Assembly (NCBI GenBank): GCA_030063045.1
Contig: JAQSEB010000124.1
Location: 496,001 to 560,000, forward strand
DNA from: Pratylenchus scribneri
Taxonomy: Eukaryota; Nematoda; Chromadorea; Rhabditida; Pratylenchidae
Direction: 5' to 3'
DNA: 64,000 nt
Made by a program: the position numbers and the translations under genes. Positions 48,001 through 58,415 of the stretch are shown in pieces. How positions within the stretch are numbered: the stretch's first letter is position 1; each line of letters begins with the position of its first letter. The notes under the pieces were generated by a model. That model ran no database searches. It was not told where the DNA came from and was given only the letters and a program-made list of their open reading frames with translations.

Positions 48001-48449
48001 CAAACGACCAAAAGAAAAATTCCCAAGATAGAATGGAAATAAGAAAGGAATTGGATTCGAGCAGCAGAAGATGATTTCTATTAATGATGGTTTTAATTAA
48101 TTATTAGAAAATGTTTGTTGAAGCCATAATTCAATCAACTTTGGGTAATTTAATTTAATATCATAATTACAATTTAGGTTTAAAAAAAATAAATAAATTT
48201 TTATATGGCATTATTTTTTCAGCAAATTTCTTAATAATATTAATATAAATAATTTTAGAAAAAGAGCAATTAATTTGATAGTAAATCCAAAAATTTCATT
48301 AAAATTGAATTTCTATAACCCAAATATTATTAATTACCCACAATTTTGTTCACTAAGATCCGATGGCATAATAAATTAGCTGCTGAATTGCGGTGAAATT
48401 TCTTTGATGGACCCTCTGGGCAATGATTATTCCGTTTGGAAGAAAACAT
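36041..48449 (-). CDS. acn-1: ACN-1-like, catalytically inactive ACE/peptidase M2 homologue
   Basis: Twenty exons: 48449-48342, 48077-47820, 47297-47133, 47009-46851, 41599-41383, 41274-41098, 40401-40190, 39521-39318, 38892-38770, 38686-38633, 38513-38419, 38366-38194, 37942-37870, 37751-37644, 37513-37411, 37136-37055, 37004-36890, 36776-36652, 36610-36477, 36352-36041. The sum is 2997 nt, 998 aa, all phases compatible. A hydrophobic N-terminal segment ([15 protein letters not shown]) precedes an M2 domain ([45 protein letters not shown]). The zinc motif HExxH is HRLLA (about 565-569), and the third ligand Glu is Ser (about 594), so no peptidase activity is expected. C. elegans ACN-1, also inactive, acts in moulting. 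The tail holds a Cys-rich [17 protein letters not shown] and a C-terminal hydrophobic (GPI-like) end. Exon 1 and the exon-11 acceptor are the weak points. Confidence 0.85.
38030..38131. repeat. 34-bp perfect triplication in an acn-1 intron
   Basis: Three identical copies of AAAAATTGCAATTTGGCTAA followed by TTAAATGGAAATTC, in the intron between 38193 and 37943. Perfect identity implies recent expansion. Confidence 0.9.
42135..45550 (+). CDS. C2H2 zinc-finger protein nested in an acn-1 intron
   Basis: Eleven exons: 42135-42208, 42257-42370, 43122-43326, 43874-44064, 44214-44294, 44561-44939, 44984-45041, 45090-45176, 45226-45278, 45322-45379 and 45459-45550. The sum is 1392 nt, 463 aa, all phases agree.
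The N-terminus is acidic and Gln-rich. The middle ([47 protein letters not shown]) is a Cys/His-containing region I cannot place. An acidic run ([19 protein letters not shown]) follows, then four C2H2 fingers: CEHCGKTF..., [10 protein letters not shown]..., CEYCGEAF..., [10 protein letters not shown]....
Fingers 1-2 and 3-4 are a tandem duplicate of an exon pair, each first finger split after Cys-Glu. Predicted to be a nuclear DNA-binding regulator. Confidence 0.85.
45715..46150. mobile_element. hAT-type miniature transposon with CCCGGGT clusters
   Basis: 436 bp with perfect 9-bp terminal inverted repeats TAGAGTCCG/CGGACTCTA and a perfect 8-bp target duplication CTTTTTAC (45707-45714 and 46151-46158). 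Both ends are crowded with CCCGGGT/ACCCGGG variants; the centre is A+T-rich. The terminus (C/T)AGAG and the 8-bp duplication are hallmarks of hAT elements. There is no coding capacity. Confidence 0.92.
46198..46825. repeat. 18-bp minisatellite (ACAATCGAAAACACATTT)n
   Basis: About 35 copies of an 18-bp unit, with variants CAATTA, CATGTA and GGAAAC. Because 18 is a multiple of three and the unit lacks stops in most frames, long open frames appear on both strands here; these are artefacts. It lies in the intron between acn-1 exons 4 and 5. Confidence 0.95.
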
Positions 48450-51349
48450 TTTTTACGATATTTTTTGATTTAATTTCTGAAAATTTAATAATTATTAATT
48501 AGAATAAATTAAAATTTATAGGTTATGGAAAATTTATAAATAAACTAAATAATAATTATTTTTATCAATTTCTTAAGCCGGGAACAAAAACATTGATTTT
48601 TAACATGCCCATCAAATTAGCTAGCAACCAAAAAGTGAGAGTCAAAAAGCTAGAGGCAAAAATTAGACGGATAGTTTTGGGCGGTTTGCAATGGTTGCGG
48701 AAGCATATATTCCTCCTTTCCTATTCCTATTCCACAATTTGCCGCTGGCATCATTCGGCTTTTTTCCTTGGTGGTTGCTGGTTGGTGGTGGCTGGCTACT
48801 TTTCACAGGTCAATACATAATTGTGTGTATGTGTTTGCCGCTGGCATCGACGAATCTGGTGAAAGTTGCCCTTCTCTCTCACTGCTCCATTTATTGCTCC
48901 TTTAAATTCCATGGAAAGAGGTTTTTCCACTGCGCAAGACACATTTTGAACACTTTTTAAACCCCTAGAGAAGGATTTCAGTGAAGGATTAGAATAGGCG
49001 ATCAAATTAAGGGAAAGTGTCAACGAAAAAATGTTTTTGAAAGGATTGGGGAAAGTTTTTCTTTTGTAGGCTTCAGAAATAATTAAAAATAAGAAGTAGT
49101 TTATTGAAAATTTTGTAATAATTTTTAATTATTTCTTAAATAATGAACTCAACAATAATAAATTAAATGAATTAAATTTTAAAAATAAAATAATATTGAA
49201 TATAATTTTTTCTTGATTACAAAAATTAATAAGATAAATAAATTTGTTAGTAATTAATAAATATATAATAAATAAAATTTAATTTTTATATTAGGAAAGG
49301 AATAAATGTCTTCTCCCAAAATTTAAATTAAAAATAAAGTGAGGTTTCTATCAAAAATTGGTAAATTAATTTAATTTAAAAATAAAATTTAAAAAATATT
49401 TTTTAGAAATTTTTATATTGATTGAGCCAATAACACTATTAAATTAGTAACTTAAAAAATAAAGCACAGGTCAAAGAAATAAATTTTTTAAAATGATAAA
49501 TAAATAAAATTAAATATTGATAAAATATATGTTAATGACAATGGGATGCTCTATTTAAGCTTTTTTTGAATGATTTAGTTAGACATAAAGATCAAGATAA
49601 AATAAAATAATTTCGGAATTAGTCATCATTATGACACATAGAGTCAGTTACCTAATTTTTGCCCATGGTCATTCAAAAGCATCTTTGACCAACTCTACAG
49701 CTGCTTTTATGATTGGTTGGTTGGTCGGCAATGTTGGGATATAAAATCCCTCGGGGAAGGGGAAAGAAATAATAATTCATCAAGCAGTCATCACAGCAAC
49801 ATAAATAGGTATACCCTATAAAGCTCGTTTTCCGTAGCAGCGAGTTCCGGCTTCCGGGCGGAAATATACTTGCTTAAATCATGCGCATAAATAGTGCTGG
49901 AAGGAATAATTTACCAAATTGTTCCCTTTATTTTTAGTCTCAAAAAAATTTTACAATTTATTGTAAAATTTTAAAATTGATGACCTTGCAAATGTAGGAA
50001 GCGGATATTATCTTTTAATCTGGATTTGTGTCCTTTTCCGTTACTTATAGGCAAAAATAAATCCGAACAAGGAAAAATGGACAATTAGGGGAAGAAAGGA
50101 AGACATATTAGTTAGCACAGAAAATTGATTAATTGTATTAAAGAGAAATAAAGCATAGGGCCGCCTCATCCTTTATTAATGAAATGACCATATAAGAGGC
50201 CAAAAAAGCACGCAAATGAATAAATGGAGAGTATTAAGGGGGGGGGGGGGGCGGTGGATGAATGCGCATGTAATATATTAAATGGTCAAAAATTGATTTG
50301 TTTGGAAGTGGAAATGGGGGGGGGGGGGTGTGGAAGAAATGTGCATTTGAAAGAGGTAAATTAATTTTATAAAAAACTTTTGAAATAATTTATAAAATTT
50401 CCCAAATGCAATATTATAATTGTAGTGTTGGCAATTGGCATCAAATTGGTGTCTAAAATTTTATTTTCTCAAATATTAAAATCAATCTTGCATTAAAATT
50501 TAAAAGAATTTAAATAATGCTGCAAATCAAATCGTGACAAGCATTTAATAATGAATTAATAAAAGATATTCAAATTAAAGAAATGGACAAAATTATAGGT
50601 ATTAAAGCACAAATAGATTCTTAATAACAGTTAAATGTCAACATTTTAAAAATATTACATATTTTTGATTTTAAAAATGTAAGATGAATTCAAAAATATT
50701 TATTTACAACCCATAATAAATTAAAAATTATCGAAAATTGATTTACGCAATTTTCTGTAACGAATCACGAAAGTCAAGTAAATCATTTTGAAAGGAAACA
50801 ATAATTATGAAATGGCAATTGTGTCGATATTGGTGAGGGGGCGCAATAATAAATTTGCGTAAATCAAGGGTATCATTTTTATTGTAAACGGACACAATAG
50901 AACTAAAATAAATAGTTGTGAAACGGCAATTATTTCTACGGATATATATTGGTTCGAGGATATTGCTTCTTGATGAATGAGATATTGATGGCGATCGATG
51001 ACTTCTGCTGCTGGTTGGTTGGTTGGTGGGCTCAATTTCACCTTTGAATGCATCCAATAAAGAAACAAGTCTCATATTCTCAATCTGCTGTCAGCAAATT
51101 GCGCGGCATTCGGCGGCGGCGATTTGGGTGGAATATATAAGAAAAACGGAAATTGGGGTTTGGGGGCGATGAATGGATGGATGGATGATTGAACAATTGA
51201 GAAGTGGAGGAAGGCAAGGAAATTGGGGGTAAACGGTGAAAGAATTGAAAAATGCCGCTGGACAAAATCATGATGCTATAGTGCTAGGGTTATTTCCATT
51301 ATTATTCCTATAGCGAATATCATAACCCCGATTTGCCTCTGATTTTTTC

Positions 51350-51610
51350 CAGGTCTTCAAATCCGCCTGCATTATTTCATCGTGGCCTAGGCCTGCCCTT
51401 CTCCGTCCATTCAATCCTGCTGGAGGTTCCCCTAATGATCAAAACCGCCCCATGGTTTTGCAATTGGCCGTCTTTACCTCCGTCGATTTTATTTCTATTC
51501 TCCCCATTGGAAATTTTTGCACAAATAAAATTCTGCTTCTGCCTATTCAATTCACAATCTGCTGGACAATTTCGCTCCGTTTCAGGTTTACTTTCGACAA
51601 GGCATCGGTC
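51350..51610 (+). pseudogene. Possible decayed or partial coding segment
   Basis: After an acceptor-like TTTTTTCCAG the base composition becomes markedly richer in G+C. One frame reads NRPMVLQLAVFTSVDFISIL and further hydrophobic residues before a stop at about 51621. A second frame is also open. No partner exons with compatible donors were found, and no family is recognised. It may be the remains of a membrane protein gene. Confidence 0.25.
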
Positions 51611-51889
51611 TTGGGTAGATAACCGGCTAGCCCCTTTCGCCGGGAGTCTTCATCTTCATCCTTTCACCTATACTTGAATTATCCGTATCACTGCCAAACC
51701 AAAATTTTCGAGTACTTCTTAATCCGTTCTGTCCTTCCCTGGACTCTGGACTGTAAAACATGATGAAATTCTCGCCTCCTTATGTGAGCCTCCCCCCTTT
51801 ATTTCCACATTCTTCAAATTCCTGGGGGTTTTCAAAATTAAAATCTGCCCATATTTACTGCATCTTTCTCGGAATAAATGGTCCACTCT

Positions 51890-52020
51890 GTCCAATGGTA
51901 AAAGGTTTGTGAATTTTGGACAAACCACTAAACCGTTTTTTACATTTTCAATACTCTTTTCGACATTTTCAAAGCTTTTTTCGAAATTTTCTATGTTTTT
52001 TCTTCATTTAAATATTTCCC
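51890..52020. repeat. Fragment of gene B intron 2 and its palindrome
   Basis: AAGGTTTGTGAATTTTGGAC then AAACCACTAAAC and the following TTTCAAAG..TTTTTTTCGAAATTTT..AAATATTTCCCG match 18320-18432 in order. The copied segment stops just before the exon 3 acceptor of gene B. Confidence 0.65.
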
Positions 52021-52035
52021 GATAGCCAACAGTCT

Positions 52036-52270
52036 GGGCCGGTATGCAAAGAAAATTTTAACAACGGGTTCCATGTTAAATGACAATGTGAATAGAGAAT
52101 AGAACCCGTTGTAAATGCAAAGAACATTGTTAACAACGAATACAAGGGAAAGTTGATTGTCAACTGACAACCAACTCTTACGATGCTTCGGACCAGGGTT
52201 CGTTGTTAAATGACAACGAACAACGAACCCCTTGTTAAATAACCTTACAATTCTCTTTGCATACGGGCCC
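52036..52270. mobile_element. Inverted-repeat element with AACAACG clusters
   Basis: Terminal inverted repeats GGGCCGGTATGCAAAGA and TCTTTGCATACGGGCCC (one mismatch). The interior has multiple copies of AACAACGGGTT/GTTCGTTGTT and TTAAATGACAA in both orientations. GTCT occurs at both flanks and could be a short target duplication. Confidence 0.7.
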
Positions 52271-52845
52271 TGTCTTTTAATTTGTGAGTAAAATCGTCAA
52301 ATTTTTTACAAATATTTTAAATTGCGAAAATTCAGGCGTTTTTCTTTAACTCGTAGTGTACACTTTTTTGTTACAAAAATGTGTTCAAATCTTCAAATTG
52401 TAAAAATTAATTAATATATTCCACATCATCGTCTCATAAAATCGACACCTCCAATTAAATTTTCCGTTCGAATGGTTATTTGGCAAATATTTTGACAAAA
52501 AGGAAAATGTCTTTGTTGGATTTTTTAGTAATTAGTTGGAAAATATATGGCATTTATATTTTTTAATGAGTGCATTGGACCAATGTTCTGACGCTTCACA
52601 GTTTAGCATCGGAAAAATTTGGCCAAGCGGAATTATTTAATAATGTCCTCTTCCATTGTTTATTTAAATTTATTTATTCCTTTATATTTTTGGTTTCTCA
52701 AATTTATATCACGCAAATTTTTCGCATTTTCCATAATCTTAGTAATATTTAAATTATTTAAACATTCATACCATTATTTAAGTATTTTACCAAACTTTTA
52801 AATTGAAATAATTAATTAAATTAAAAATTGGTAGAATTTTAATAC

Positions 52846-53255
52846 CAGAGCTGTGCTTTTCATAAATTTTGACTTCGACTCCGGACTCCGACCTTTCAAA
52901 AATTTAGCTCCGACTCCGACTCCGGAGTTTTTCTAAAACTCGACTCCGACTCCGGAGTTTGACTCCGCAGAATTTTTTTTAATAAGTAATTTCGATTTGA
53001 CTCTAGGGCATTTTTGTGTAAAATTAGCAAATATTTCTAAAAATGATATAATTTCGGTTTGAAAATTTAAATTTTAGTCAAAATAAACCAAAAAATTTAA
53101 TTTAAAAAAAATTGAAAAGGTAAATTTTTTTAAAATTAGGTAAAAAATACCAATTTTTTTAATAAAAATACGGAGTCGACCGGAGTCCGGAGTCGCTCAA
53201 AATTTTTGACTCCGACTCCAGCTCCGGAGCGGAGTCGGAGTCGGACCCAGCTCTG
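52846..53255. mobile_element. GGAGTC-rich hAT-like miniature element, complete copy
   Basis: 410 bp with perfect 8-bp ends CAGAGCTG/CAGCTCTG. The flanking 8-mers TTTAATAC and ATTAAGAC match at six of eight positions, consistent with an aged 8-bp target duplication. Both ends carry many GACTCC/GGAGTC units. It is the same family as 20505-20946 but in opposite orientation. Confidence 0.88.
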
Positions 53256-53349
53256 ATTAAGACCAAATAAAAAAATGAAAATTACCCAATTTTGACCTAT
53301 TTTACTTCTTTCTGGTCTAAATTCTAAATCTAAAGTTCTTTTGCAAAAA

Positions 53350-55020
53350 ATGGCTGCATCAAATAATTCGACCGATCCAGTGAGTCTCAAAATGTCTCAT
53401 TATAAAATATAAATATGTTGAAAAGCACAGATTTATGAAAAATATCACGGAGCTGGATTTTCGCCATCCCTCGTGCTGAACTTCACACCAACATTTATAA
53501 TTTCCCTGTTGGCCATTCTCTCCAATTCCAGTCTAATTTATGTTGCTATCAAATTCAGGTCAAAATAGGATTGCGTTTTTTGATTATAAATTTAATTTAC
53601 TTGAATAAAATTTGCACATAATCAAATTTTGTTTAATAATTATTTTTTTTTGAATAAATATTAGCTTTAAATTTGAAAATTTGAAAATAAAACATTTTTT
53701 GACCTTTATTATTGGGATGAATTGATTAAAAAGATTTAGTTTAATTTGATGAAAATTGGACAAAAAACATCAAAATAGGCTGAAATCGGGCAGTTATTAT
53801 CGTTATTATTTTGCTATAACTTTCTCTCCAATTTATGTTTGATTACTAATCATTTTTATATCAAAATGATATAAAAAATAAATTACCCAAATGATTTAAA
53901 AATATTTTTGACTATTTCTGATGAGATACCTAAATGTTCATTTCCCCGTTATCCCACCCCCCAACCCCTAATGCATGCAGATCCACCCTTCATGGTTCGT
54001 TCAATGCCCTCATCGCACTCGAATCGTTCGGTGCCACTCTGTTCGAATCGACCAAGATCTTTACTTTTCCAATTGCACTTAGCGGCACAAATTATATTCG
54101 TGCTGATCCCCTCTGCTTTCTCATTCAAATTCCCGTAATGGGTATGGAGCTCCAATTTGTGGCCATGCTTTCCATTGGCATTGAACGACTCCTCTGTGTT
54201 CTCTTCCCAATTTGGTTGAATTTTATTTTGGGAGGGGGAAATAAGTTTAATATTAAATGGGAAATATTTAATTTGCAGAAAAATTATTGAAATTTCAAAA
54301 TAGAATATTGAAAAATGCAGAAATGATTATATGTGTAATGGATAATTCTATTCCCGGGATTAACTAGGGGTTTGGGCTAGCCAATTTCGGGAATCTCGGT
54401 TTCTAGGCATCACACAAACTAGAGAATAGGCTCATTCGATGCGGCTTGGTCGATTTATGCTATGAAATTTCAATTTCAGACCGGTTTAATGGCTAGGGTT
54501 AGAGTTATGAGAGGGCCGGTCTAGGGTTATGGTAGGGCTATGCTTTGGGACTGGCTAATTCCGAAAATTAGCTGTAACATTTCGATTTAGTGGTTTCTCT
54601 TATTAGACCCATAACCATACATATACTTAATTGATAAATTTCTTCTCGGTAGGGCGTATCGTAATGTCTTAGATCTTGATCAAAAATAAAGGTTTTTAAC
54701 CGTTTTTTGGTTTCAAAACTAGGTTAGAATTGGTTAAACAATGAAATAGATCTATCAATTGGGTGGTTTATGGAGGTATAAGATAAATTTCTAAACTGTT
54801 ATAAATTTTTTTTATGTATTTTCAACAATACACTTTTCTGCAAATTAAATAATTATTTTTTATATATTTTAAAATATTACATCATTTTTTAAGGTTCAAA
54901 ATGCATTCAAAAAAGCACTTAAAATTTCTGGTTCTATTCACTGCCCTGATTGGATTTTTACTTACTTTCTTCAATATTTCGCTTCTTTTCATGGATATTA
55001 TCATTGGGGAAATGAAAGGA

Positions 55021-55090
<70 letters not shown>

Positions 55091-57162
55091 TTTATAATGT
55101 TTTATTTAATGCTAAAAATGAATGTTAACCTTCATTTTATGCAATTTATGCAAACCTTTGTAAGCCCAATGCTAACATTTTTACAATAAATGAGTCAAAT
55201 TTAAATGTTGGCATTGTTTTATCAAAAAACATTCATGTTTCGCATCCAAATTACTGATTTGATACAAAAATATTTTTATATTATAATTTATTTTTTTTTC
55301 TTTAATAAGGGAAGTAATGTGCGTACTCGGCGATAGCCAGGGCAGCAATTTCAAAATGTTCAATACAAAATTACCAAAAGCTATAAATCCATATTTTCAA
55401 ATGAGCACCGCCATCATCTATTCAATTATATGGCTGATCATGTTAAAGGCGATCATCCAAAAGAAAGAGAGTAAGAAAATAGAAATTAGAGAAGAGCACA
55501 TTAATGTGGAATTAAAAAAATTAATAATGGAATAATATTAATTAACACAAAAAATGACTGCATTTTTCACAAATTCTTTCATGTTAAAAAAAATAAAATT
55601 TTTTGAAGCATTATAATTAGGGTTGCACCCCCGATCGTCGGGGGCAAGATTATCGGGGTTGTGATTTGTCGGGGGGTTGGCAGTATCGGGATCGTGGTCG
55701 GGGTTGGCACTTTTTATCGGGATCGGTCGGGGCCTCGATAAACCCCGACTTTTTTTAGAGATTTTTTTCACATCAAAAATGGTCAATAAATGTAATTAAA
55801 TATTTCAAATCATAAATCAATGTAATTAAATTATCGAATCCACTGGTTTTGATGAGTTTATCGATTGATATAAGTTTTACGGTACGGGTCCATAATAAAC
55901 TACTGAAATATTACAATTTATTTCTCCAAATTAAATCATTACTATTTTTCATATTTTAAAAATTAAATTCTACAAAAAAATTTAAAAAATTTTTGCCTAA
56001 AAATGGATTCTTTGATTTTGAAAAATGACCTAAAATGGGCAAATTCCACAAATGCACCTAATTCAAAATTCATACATTTTCACAAATTAACTTATTATTT
56101 CTCGTAGTCCTAAACACCTACAATTTGCATATACTTAAATCGGTGTCTGTCATAATGGTGATCATCATGTTTGCTTGGGTTCTTCAATCATTTGGCCCCG
56201 TCTATTATTCCTTCATTGTCCTCTCACGCGAGGCCCTTTTTATATATTTTTCCAGAATGTTGGATGTGATGTTGGTGGCTGGCGCCTTGAATGCCCCTAT
56301 TTTGTTCATATTCAGGTAAATCATGGAAATAATGTTGTGTTAGTATTTATATGAATGTTAAGCACGAATTTGTCCTTAATTTTGATCAATCTATACCTAT
56401 CGTGCTAGGCCCAATGCCATTATTTATTATGGATAAAGTACATAAGTGTAAATTTTGGCATATTTCGGTACTATCCATAGCTTGAGTTTGAGTGGACACT
56501 TTTTCGTTAGAAAGGAGCAATTGAAAGAAAAGTGAAGGATCTCTCTATGAGTGTTTGGATTAGGGTTTAAGATTACATTTACATGAGATAATTTTTACCC
56601 CATCCTCTATCCGTACCGTAATCTATCCCTAAATGACCTTAAACCTAATCCTGATGATACAATAAGGGAGGAAGACCCTTCCCTTTTCCCTTGTTGAGAA
56701 AAATGCGCACACAAACTGGAATAGTGCCCATATTTCTTATAAAGATTATCAAATAATGCATTAAAATTAATTATAATTGTGCTTAACATTAAAGTAGATC
56801 CGGTCAATAAAGCGAGTTGAAACCAAATACCAAAACAATAAAAATCTATTATTCAAATATATTTTTAAATTGGGGAAAAATATTCGTACGGTTTGACTCA
56901 TTTTCGATCTATTTAGAAAATATTAAAATGAAAAGTGGTCCGGTTTAAAAAATATATTTGACATTTGCTAATTAATTCCTTTTTAAATTTTAGTAAGAAA
57001 TATCGTGATTGCTTCAAAAAATGTTTTCCAATACTTCAACGAGGCCAATCGACCAACAATCACCACATTGCCACCGTCCACCCAATCAATTTAGTGAACT
57101 CAAATATTGGTATTGAAAGAAACAGAAGAGGAATTTTGTGCAAAAATAGACAAGAAAATTGA
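53350..57162 (+). CDS. SRSX-like serpentine chemoreceptor (7TM GPCR)
   Basis: Seven exons: 53350-53379, 53431-53558, 53981-54214, 54894-55022, 55310-55470, 56108-56315 and 56994-57162. The sum is 1059 nt, 352 aa, all phases consistent. Hydrophobic segments occur in each middle exon: TPTFIISLLAILSNSSLIYV (TM1), an FNALIALESFGATL region (TM2), and LQFVAMLSIGIERLLCVLFP with the ER pair in the DRY position (TM3, about 121-122). Then come FLVLFTALIGFLLTFF (TM4), AIIYSIIWLIMLKAII (TM5), SVIMVIIMFAWVLQS (TM6) and LNAPILFIF (TM7), with a polar tail. The pattern fits the nematode SRSX chemoreceptor family. The donor of exon 4 is the first GT of a long (GT)n microsatellite. Confidence 0.85.
54600..54810. 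repeat. Decayed palindrome of the gene B/GST intron superfamily
   Basis: In GPCR intron 3. The arms read ATAACCATACATATACTT and TTGATAAATTTC on the left and GAAATAGATCTATCAATTGG on the right, around a GATCAAAAATAAAGG-type centre. The similarity is partial and boundaries are approximate. Confidence 0.4.
55023..55086. repeat. (GT)n microsatellite at a splice donor
   Basis: About 31 GT units directly following AAAGGAAA of GPCR exon 4. The phase-correct donor is the first GT of the run, so every following dinucleotide is also a GT. Confidence 0.95.
55620..55745. repeat. CCCCGAT/ATCGGGG-rich repeat
   Basis: In GPCR intron 5. It begins TAGGGTTGCACCCCCGATCG and contains several TCGGGG/CCCCGA units in both orientations. 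No mirrored terminus was found at the right, so it is probably a truncated member of the same general class of elements. Confidence 0.5.
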
Positions 57163-57662
57163 CGTTATATTGTGAATAATGGAATGAAAAGTAACTGTTT
57201 ATAATGAGTGTTTTCTGAGTTTTTATTTCTTTCTTTTAATAAATTCAATTTAATTAGTGCAAAGCTAAAAAAATTAATTAATTTAACATATTATTTTCAA
57301 AAATTAAAAGAATAAATTGGCCTATGGTCTTATTTCGATGGTGTTGAAATAGCTGGACTTATTTTTATATATTTTTGAAAATTATATCAATGAATTTAAC
57401 TAAAATTTGGACAAAAATCCGATATTAAAAATTATGTTTGAACCATCTTTGATCATCATAATTCAATAAAAATTCAAAATAGAGAATTAATTTGAAAAAG
57501 TAATATAAGTTAAGCCATTTCATCCTCAATTCTCATAATAGATACAAAATTGAATAAAAAAAGTTATAATTTAACTCGAATAATCAACATATATGTGTAA
57601 AAAAAGAATAAACACAGCAAATTTAAATAAATTTGCTTGTGATTGTGAATTTTTCTTTTTCT
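57163..57662. other. Spacer, no gene seen
   Basis: A+T-rich sequence after the GPCR stop. A run of AATAAA-like signals just downstream (about 57236) could end its transcript. Nothing else was supported. Confidence 0.5.
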
Positions 57663-57712
57663 TCTTTTCCCTCAATTATGGTTTCATTCCAACCGGGAAT
57701 TTGATGTCGCCT

Positions 57713-58415
57713 GAGGTGGTATGAAAAGAATCAGTGGAAAATTACACTTGTATTTACCCCCACGTATATCGGATGGAAACACCACGAATATAGGTGGTTC
57801 CCCTTTATGAAAAGAAAAACACGGATTTTGATGGCATTTCCCCTGTGCTACAGTAATTTCAGTGGTGTTTACCACTCCCACTGAGAAATCGGTGGCGTTT
57901 ACCATTAATTTAGACCTAATTTTCTTTAAAATTCTATAAAAATTCAAAATGATTTTTTAAAATTTTAATTCTTTCATAAATATATGTAAAAAACTATGGG
58001 CTTTCTTGTGAACCCAACATTGTTTTTCAAAAATATTTTAAAAATATTAAACATGAATAAAAAATTAAAATTTTTGTATAGAAAGATAGAGGAGAGTCTT
58101 GTCTATAAGATACAATTTATTTCATAATTTCATCTTTTTTTACTGATTTTTAGTGATTTTTTAAAAAAGCGTGGTAAAAATGTCACACTAGGAAGAGGCG
58201 GTGGACAATTTCGGTGTATTTTGCCACAGATTTCGGTGGCAAATCCCACGTGGGACTTTCTTTTCATACGTGGGAAAAAGTAGTGGGATTTACCACCGAA
58301 AATTGGTGGGATATGCCACGGAAATCCGTGGATATTCTTTTCATACGGAAATGTGGGATTTACCACCGAAATCGGTGGCAACCAACACTCCCACGGATTC
58401 TTTTCATACCACCTC
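57713..58415. mobile_element. 703-bp inverted-repeat element with GGTGG/CCACC clusters
   Basis: Ends GAGGTGGTATGAAAAGAATC and GATTCTTTTCATACCACCTC are perfect 20-bp mirrors. The interior repeats GTGGNATTTACCACCGAAAT-like units and CATACG many times, in both orientations. It interrupts the last exon of coiled-coil paralogue 3: the host ends FPVGMKP-coding sequence resumes at 57676-57712. Confidence 0.9.

Larger units (their letters stand above)
48450..52845. other. Gene-poor stretch
   Basis: Upstream of acn-1. Contains poly-G runs (about 50239-50251 and 50318-50328), a possible decayed coding segment (51350-51610), a fragment of gene B intron (51890-52020) and an inverted-repeat element (52036-52270). 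No splice-supported gene was found. Confidence 0.5.

Noticed and set aside
50239..50328. Poly-G runs (also 39602-39614)
   Set aside because: Simple homopolymers with no mirrored partner or gene context; likely slippage.
51333..51677. 114-codon plus-strand frame
   Set aside because: Two overlapping frames are open, no compatible splice partners exist and the start has no support; kept only as a low-confidence decayed segment.
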